64,000 bases of DNA, from positions 47,417 through 111,416 of the forward strand of contig JAPLCC010000050.1 of assembly GCA_026392415.1 (NCBI GenBank), given 5' to 3'. Position numbers and translations under genes: made by a program. The notes beneath the pieces are model-generated. The model did not search any database, had not been told where the DNA came from, and saw only the letters and a program-made list of their open reading frames with translations. This DNA is from Propionibacteriales bacterium (GTDB lineage Bacteria > Actinomycetota > Actinomycetes > Propionibacteriales > Nocardioidaceae). Of this stretch, positions 61,294-64,000 are shown piece by piece. The number at the start of each line of letters is the position of its first letter. Within the stretch, counting starts at the first letter, position 1.

Positions 61294-62598
61294 ATGTCCC
61301 TCATCCGTCGCATCGACCTGCGTGACGCCGACGAAACCGTCGACTACCGCGCAGCTGTGCCCCGTGCCGACTTCGACATCGAAGCTGCGGTGCCGGCGGT
61401 GCATGCGATCTGCGAAGAGGTCCGTACCCGCGGACTGGACGCGATCCGGGAGTTCGGCGAGAAGTTCGACGGCGTCGCCGTCGACGACATCCGCATCGCG
61501 CCCGAGGCGCTGACGGCTGCCCTGGAACAGCTCGACCCCGACATTCGCGCCGGACTGGAGGAGTCGATCCGTCGGCTCCGGCTGACCTGCGCCAACGAGC
61601 TGGAGCAGGACGCCGTCACCGACCTCGGTCCCGGAGCCCGCGTCACGCACCGCAAGGTGCCCGTCGGGCGCGTCGGCCTCTACGTCCCCGGCGGCCTGGC
61701 CCCCCTGGTGTCGAGCGTGTTGATGAACGTGGTTCCCGCGCAGATTGCCGGCGTGCAGTCGATCGCGCTGTCGAGCCCGCCCCAGCGCGATTTCGGCGGG
61801 TCGGTGCACCCGACGATCCTCGCCGCATGCGCGTTGCTCGGGGTCGAGGAGGTGTATGCCGTCGGCGGCGCCCAGGCAATCGCCATGTTCGCCTACGGCG
61901 CCGGCTCCTGCCAGCGCGTCGACCTGGTGACCGGGCCCGGCAACATCTGGGTGGTCACGGCCAAGCGCATCCTCAAGGGCCAGATCGGCATCGACTCGGA
62001 GGCCGGTCCCACGGAGATCGCGATCCTCGCCGACGACACCGGCAACGCCGCCTACGTCGCTGCCGACCTGATCAGTCAGGCCGAGCACGACCCGCTCGCC
62101 GCCTCCGTGCTGGTGACGACCTCCGAGCGGCTCGCCGCCGAGGTCGAGGTCGAGCTCGAGGCGCAGGTGGCCACGACCAAGCACGTGGAGCGGATCATCA
62201 CCTCGCTGCGCGGCCAGCAGTCGGGCATCGTGTTCGTTCGCGACCTCGAGCAGGGCCTCGAGGTCATCAACGCCTATGCCGCCGAGCACCTCGAGATCCA
62301 CACCGAGGACGCCGCCGCGTGGGCGGCCCGGGTGCGCAACGCCGGTGCGATCTTCGTCGGTCCGCACGCCCCGGTCAGCCTCGGCGACTACTGCGCCGGG
62401 TCCAACCACGTGCTGCCGACGGCCGGATGCGCCTGCCACTCCTCGGGCCTCTCGGTGCGCGCCTTCACCAAGTCCGTGCACGTCATCGAGTACTCCCGTG
62501 AGGGTCTGGCGGAAGTCGCCGACCACGTGGTCACCCTGGCCGACGCCGAGGACCTGCCCGGTCACGGTGCCGCCATCACGGTGCGGATGCAGTCGTGA
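61294..62598 (+). CDS. hisD: Histidinol dehydrogenase
   Basis: A 434-aa zinc enzyme that oxidises L-histidinol to histidine in two steps with [24 protein letters not shown] lies near residue 125, QAIAMFAYG near 193, VTGPGNIWV near 212 and [12 protein letters not shown] near 232. The catalytic and zinc-binding set is in [14 protein letters not shown] near 262 (Gln, His) and [10 protein letters not shown] near 330. The start is set by a leaderless-type promoter. The stop overlaps hisC. Confidence 0.96.
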   Translation: MSLIRRIDLRDADETVDYRAAVPRADFDIEAAVPAVHAICEEVRTRGLDAIREFGEKFDGVAVDDIRIAPEALTAALEQLDPDIRAGLEESIRRLRLTCANELEQDAVTDLGPGARVTHRKVPVGRVGLYVPGGLAPLVSSVLMNVVPAQIAGVQSIALSSPPQRDFGGSVHPTILAACALLGVEEVYAVGGAQAIAMFAYGAGSCQRVDLVTGPGNIWVVTAKRILKGQIGIDSEAGPTEIAILADDTGNAAYVAADLISQAEHDPLAASVLVTTSERLAAEVEVELEAQVATTKHVERIITSLRGQQSGIVFVRDLEQGLEVINAYAAEHLEIHTEDAAAWAARVRNAGAIFVGPHAPVSLGDYCAGSNHVLPTAGCACHSSGLSVRAFTKSVHVIEYSREGLAEVADHVVTLADAEDLPGHGAAITVRMQS

Positions 62599-63701
62599 CT
62601 GACCAGGTGACGTGGCCACCCCTGCGCGAGGAGCTGCGCGGGATCGAGCCGTACGGCGCCCCGCAGCTCGACGTGCCCGTGCAGCTCAACGTCAACGAGA
62701 ACCCCTACGGGCCCTCGGCGGCGTGCATCGCAGACATCGCCACGTCGGTCGCCGAAGCGGCGGTGACGCTCAACCGCTACCCCGATCGCGAGTTCGTCGA
62801 GCTCCGGGCAGCGCTGGCGGCATACCTCTCGAAGGACACGCCGGCCGGGATCGTGCCGGAGCAGGTCTGGGCGGCCAACGGCTCCAACGAGGTCATGCTG
62901 CAACTGCTCCAGGCCTTCGGTGGGCCCGGCCGCACCGCGGTGAGCTTCGCGCCGACGTACTCGATGTACCCGGAGTACGCCCGCGACACCAACACCCGCT
63001 GGGTCGCCGGCCACCGTGCCGAGGACTTCTCGCTCGACCTGGACGCCGCGCGCGACCTGGTCAAGACCGAGCAGCCGAGCGTGATCCTGCTGCCGAGCCC
63101 GAACAACCCGACCGGCACCGCGTTGCCGCCCGAAGCCGTGCGCACGTTGTGCGAGGCCGCCGGTGATGACGGGATCGTCGTCGTCGACGAGGCTTACGGC
63201 GAGTTCCGACGCACCGGAGTGCCGAGCGCGCTCGAGCTGTTGCCTTCGTACCGCAACCTGGTGGTGACGCGGACGATGAGCAAGGCGTTCGCCGGTGCCG
63301 GCCTTCGACTGGGTTACCTCGCTGCCGACCCCGCGATCTGCGACGCGATCCGCGTGGTGCGGTTGCCGTACCACCTCTCCGCGGTGACCCAGGCGGTCGC
63401 GCTCGCTGCCCTGCGCCATGCTCCCGAGCTGCTCGGGAAGGTCGACGAACTGCGGGTCGAGCGCGACGCGCTGGTGACGTGGCTGCGCGCCGAGGGGTAC
63501 GCCGTCGCCGACTCCGATGCCAATTTTGTGTTGTTCGGGCGATTCGCCGACCGTCATGCTGTCTGGCAGGGTCTGCTGGATCAGGGTGTCCTGATCCGGG
63601 AGACCGGGCCGGACGGTTGGCTCCGCGTGTCCGTCGGGACGCCCGCGGAGACGGCAGCCTTCCGCACCGCCTTGACCGATGTGAATGGAGAACGAGCATG
63701 A
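62595..63701 (+). CDS. hisC: Histidinol-phosphate aminotransferase
   Basis: A 368-aa PLP enzyme making histidinol phosphate from imidazole-acetol phosphate. Key marks are [12 protein letters not shown] near residue 31, [17 protein letters not shown] near 95, [14 protein letters not shown] near 165, VVDEAYGEF near 198 and the PLP lysine in [16 protein letters not shown] near 230. The Arg for substrate binding is in [12 protein letters not shown] near the end. GTG 62595 overlaps the hisD stop by four bases. Confidence 0.95.
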   Translation: MTDQVTWPPLREELRGIEPYGAPQLDVPVQLNVNENPYGPSAACIADIATSVAEAAVTLNRYPDREFVELRAALAAYLSKDTPAGIVPEQVWAANGSNEVMLQLLQAFGGPGRTAVSFAPTYSMYPEYARDTNTRWVAGHRAEDFSLDLDAARDLVKTEQPSVILLPSPNNPTGTALPPEAVRTLCEAAGDDGIVVVDEAYGEFRRTGVPSALELLPSYRNLVVTRTMSKAFAGAGLRLGYLAADPAICDAIRVVRLPYHLSAVTQAVALAALRHAPELLGKVDELRVERDALVTWLRAEGYAVADSDANFVLFGRFADRHAVWQGLLDQGVLIRETGPDGWLRVSVGTPAETAAFRTALTDVNGERA

Positions 63702-64000
63702 GCCGCAGCGCACGCGTCGAGCGAGCGACCAGCGAGTCGAAGGTCGTCGTCGAGGTCGACCTCGACGGGTCCGGCCGCCACGACATCTCCACGGGTGTCG
63801 GCTTCTACGACCACATGCTCACCGCGTTCGCCCGGCACGCGCTCGTCGACCTGACGGTGCAGACCGAGGGCGACGTCCACATCGACGCCCACCACACCGT
63901 CGAGGACACCGCGATCGCGCTCGGCCAGGCCCTGCGCCAAGCGCTCGGCGACAAGGTCGGCATCCGCCGCTTCGGTGACGCGACGGTCCCGCTCGACGAG
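63698..64000 (+). CDS. hisB: Imidazoleglycerol-phosphate dehydratase, 5' part
   Basis: The first 101 codons of HisB, cut by the window end. ATG 63698 overlaps the hisC stop. The dehydratase marks are present: [14 protein letters not shown] near residue 13, [16 protein letters not shown] near 33, and the metal-binding [16 protein letters not shown] near 61. The E. coli-type phosphatase domain is not seen at the N terminus, so this is the single-function form. hisD, hisC and hisB are in translational coupling. Confidence 0.95.
   Translation, partial: MSRSARVERATSESKVVVEVDLDGSGRHDISTGVGFYDHMLTAFARHALVDLTVQTEGDVHIDAHHTVEDTAIALGQALRQALGDKVGIRRFGDATVPLDE

Noticed and set aside
1..64000. rRNA, tRNA, insertion sequences or prophage
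   Set aside because: No matching structure, transposase or phage gene was seen on either strand.

Overview
The window is high-GC actinobacterial DNA, most like Propionibacteriales (Nocardioides or a relative). This rests on the complete actinobacterial division and cell-wall (dcw) cluster with SepF and DivIVA/Wag31, a PASTA-domain Ser/Thr kinase beside an Rv2175c-type protein, a class II DAHP synthase, the DAP-type DNPR motif in MurE, and a TCGAAC-N4-GTTCGA LexA box. The genus is an inference. Coding density is very high. Many genes overlap by 4 nt (ATGA or GTGA), and at least 13 genes have a TAnnnT -10 element 6-7 nt before the start codon, the layout expected for leaderless mRNAs.

Layout. 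1-8019: end of a ROK sugar kinase, a GT87-like membrane transferase, a small membrane protein, an HTTM-like membrane protein and an alpha/beta hydrolase (minus strand), a PlsC acyltransferase, then sensor kinase, flavin-reductase-fold protein, LuxR-type regulator and a coiled-coil protein. 8030-16500: DUF1028 protein, 6-phosphofructokinase with PPi-type residues, APC permease, class II DAHP synthase, threonine aldolase, zinc-ribbon membrane protein, SRPBCC protein and EamA transporter. 16503-25824: PASTA kinase, Rv2175c-like protein, a secreted barnase-type RNase with its barstar, M48 protease, polyprenyl diphosphate synthase, MetF, a phytoene-desaturase-like oxidoreductase and a YbaK protein. 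25871-29476: small membrane protein, then a HEPN protein behind a perfect LexA box, a methyltransferase, DNA polymerase IV and a DUF3040 protein.

29473-34092 (minus): a transglutaminase, DUF58, MoxR operon. 34280-53344: the dcw cluster, starting at a promoter embedded in five 10-bp-spaced TGG repeats (a likely MraZ operator): mraZ, a 53-aa membrane protein, rsmH, ftsL, ftsI, murE, murF, mraY, murD, ftsW, murG, murC, ftsQ, ftsZ, pgeF, a YggS protein, sepF, a YggT protein and divIVA, closed by a clear terminator. 53441-64000: a DksA/TraR zinc-finger protein with a long Lys-Ala-Pro tail, lspA, an RluA-type pseudouridine synthase, a GNAT protein, dnaE, two small genes, and hisD-hisC-hisB (hisB runs off the end).

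The most striking anomaly is in dnaE, the replicative DNA polymerase III alpha subunit. An in-frame TAG at 57081-57083 cuts the PHP domain at codon 232, while the same frame stays open and fully conserved on both sides. Since the gene is essential, this is either a sequence error, a mutation rescued elsewhere, or readthrough. Other points of interest are the SOS box in front of a HEPN gene, the barnase/barstar pair, an ftsW without a normally placed canonical start codon, the unreported-looking 53-aa protein, and the histone-H1-like tail on the DksA/TraR protein. I saw no rRNA, tRNA, CRISPR, insertion sequence or prophage. No stretch over 300 bases lacks a gene.
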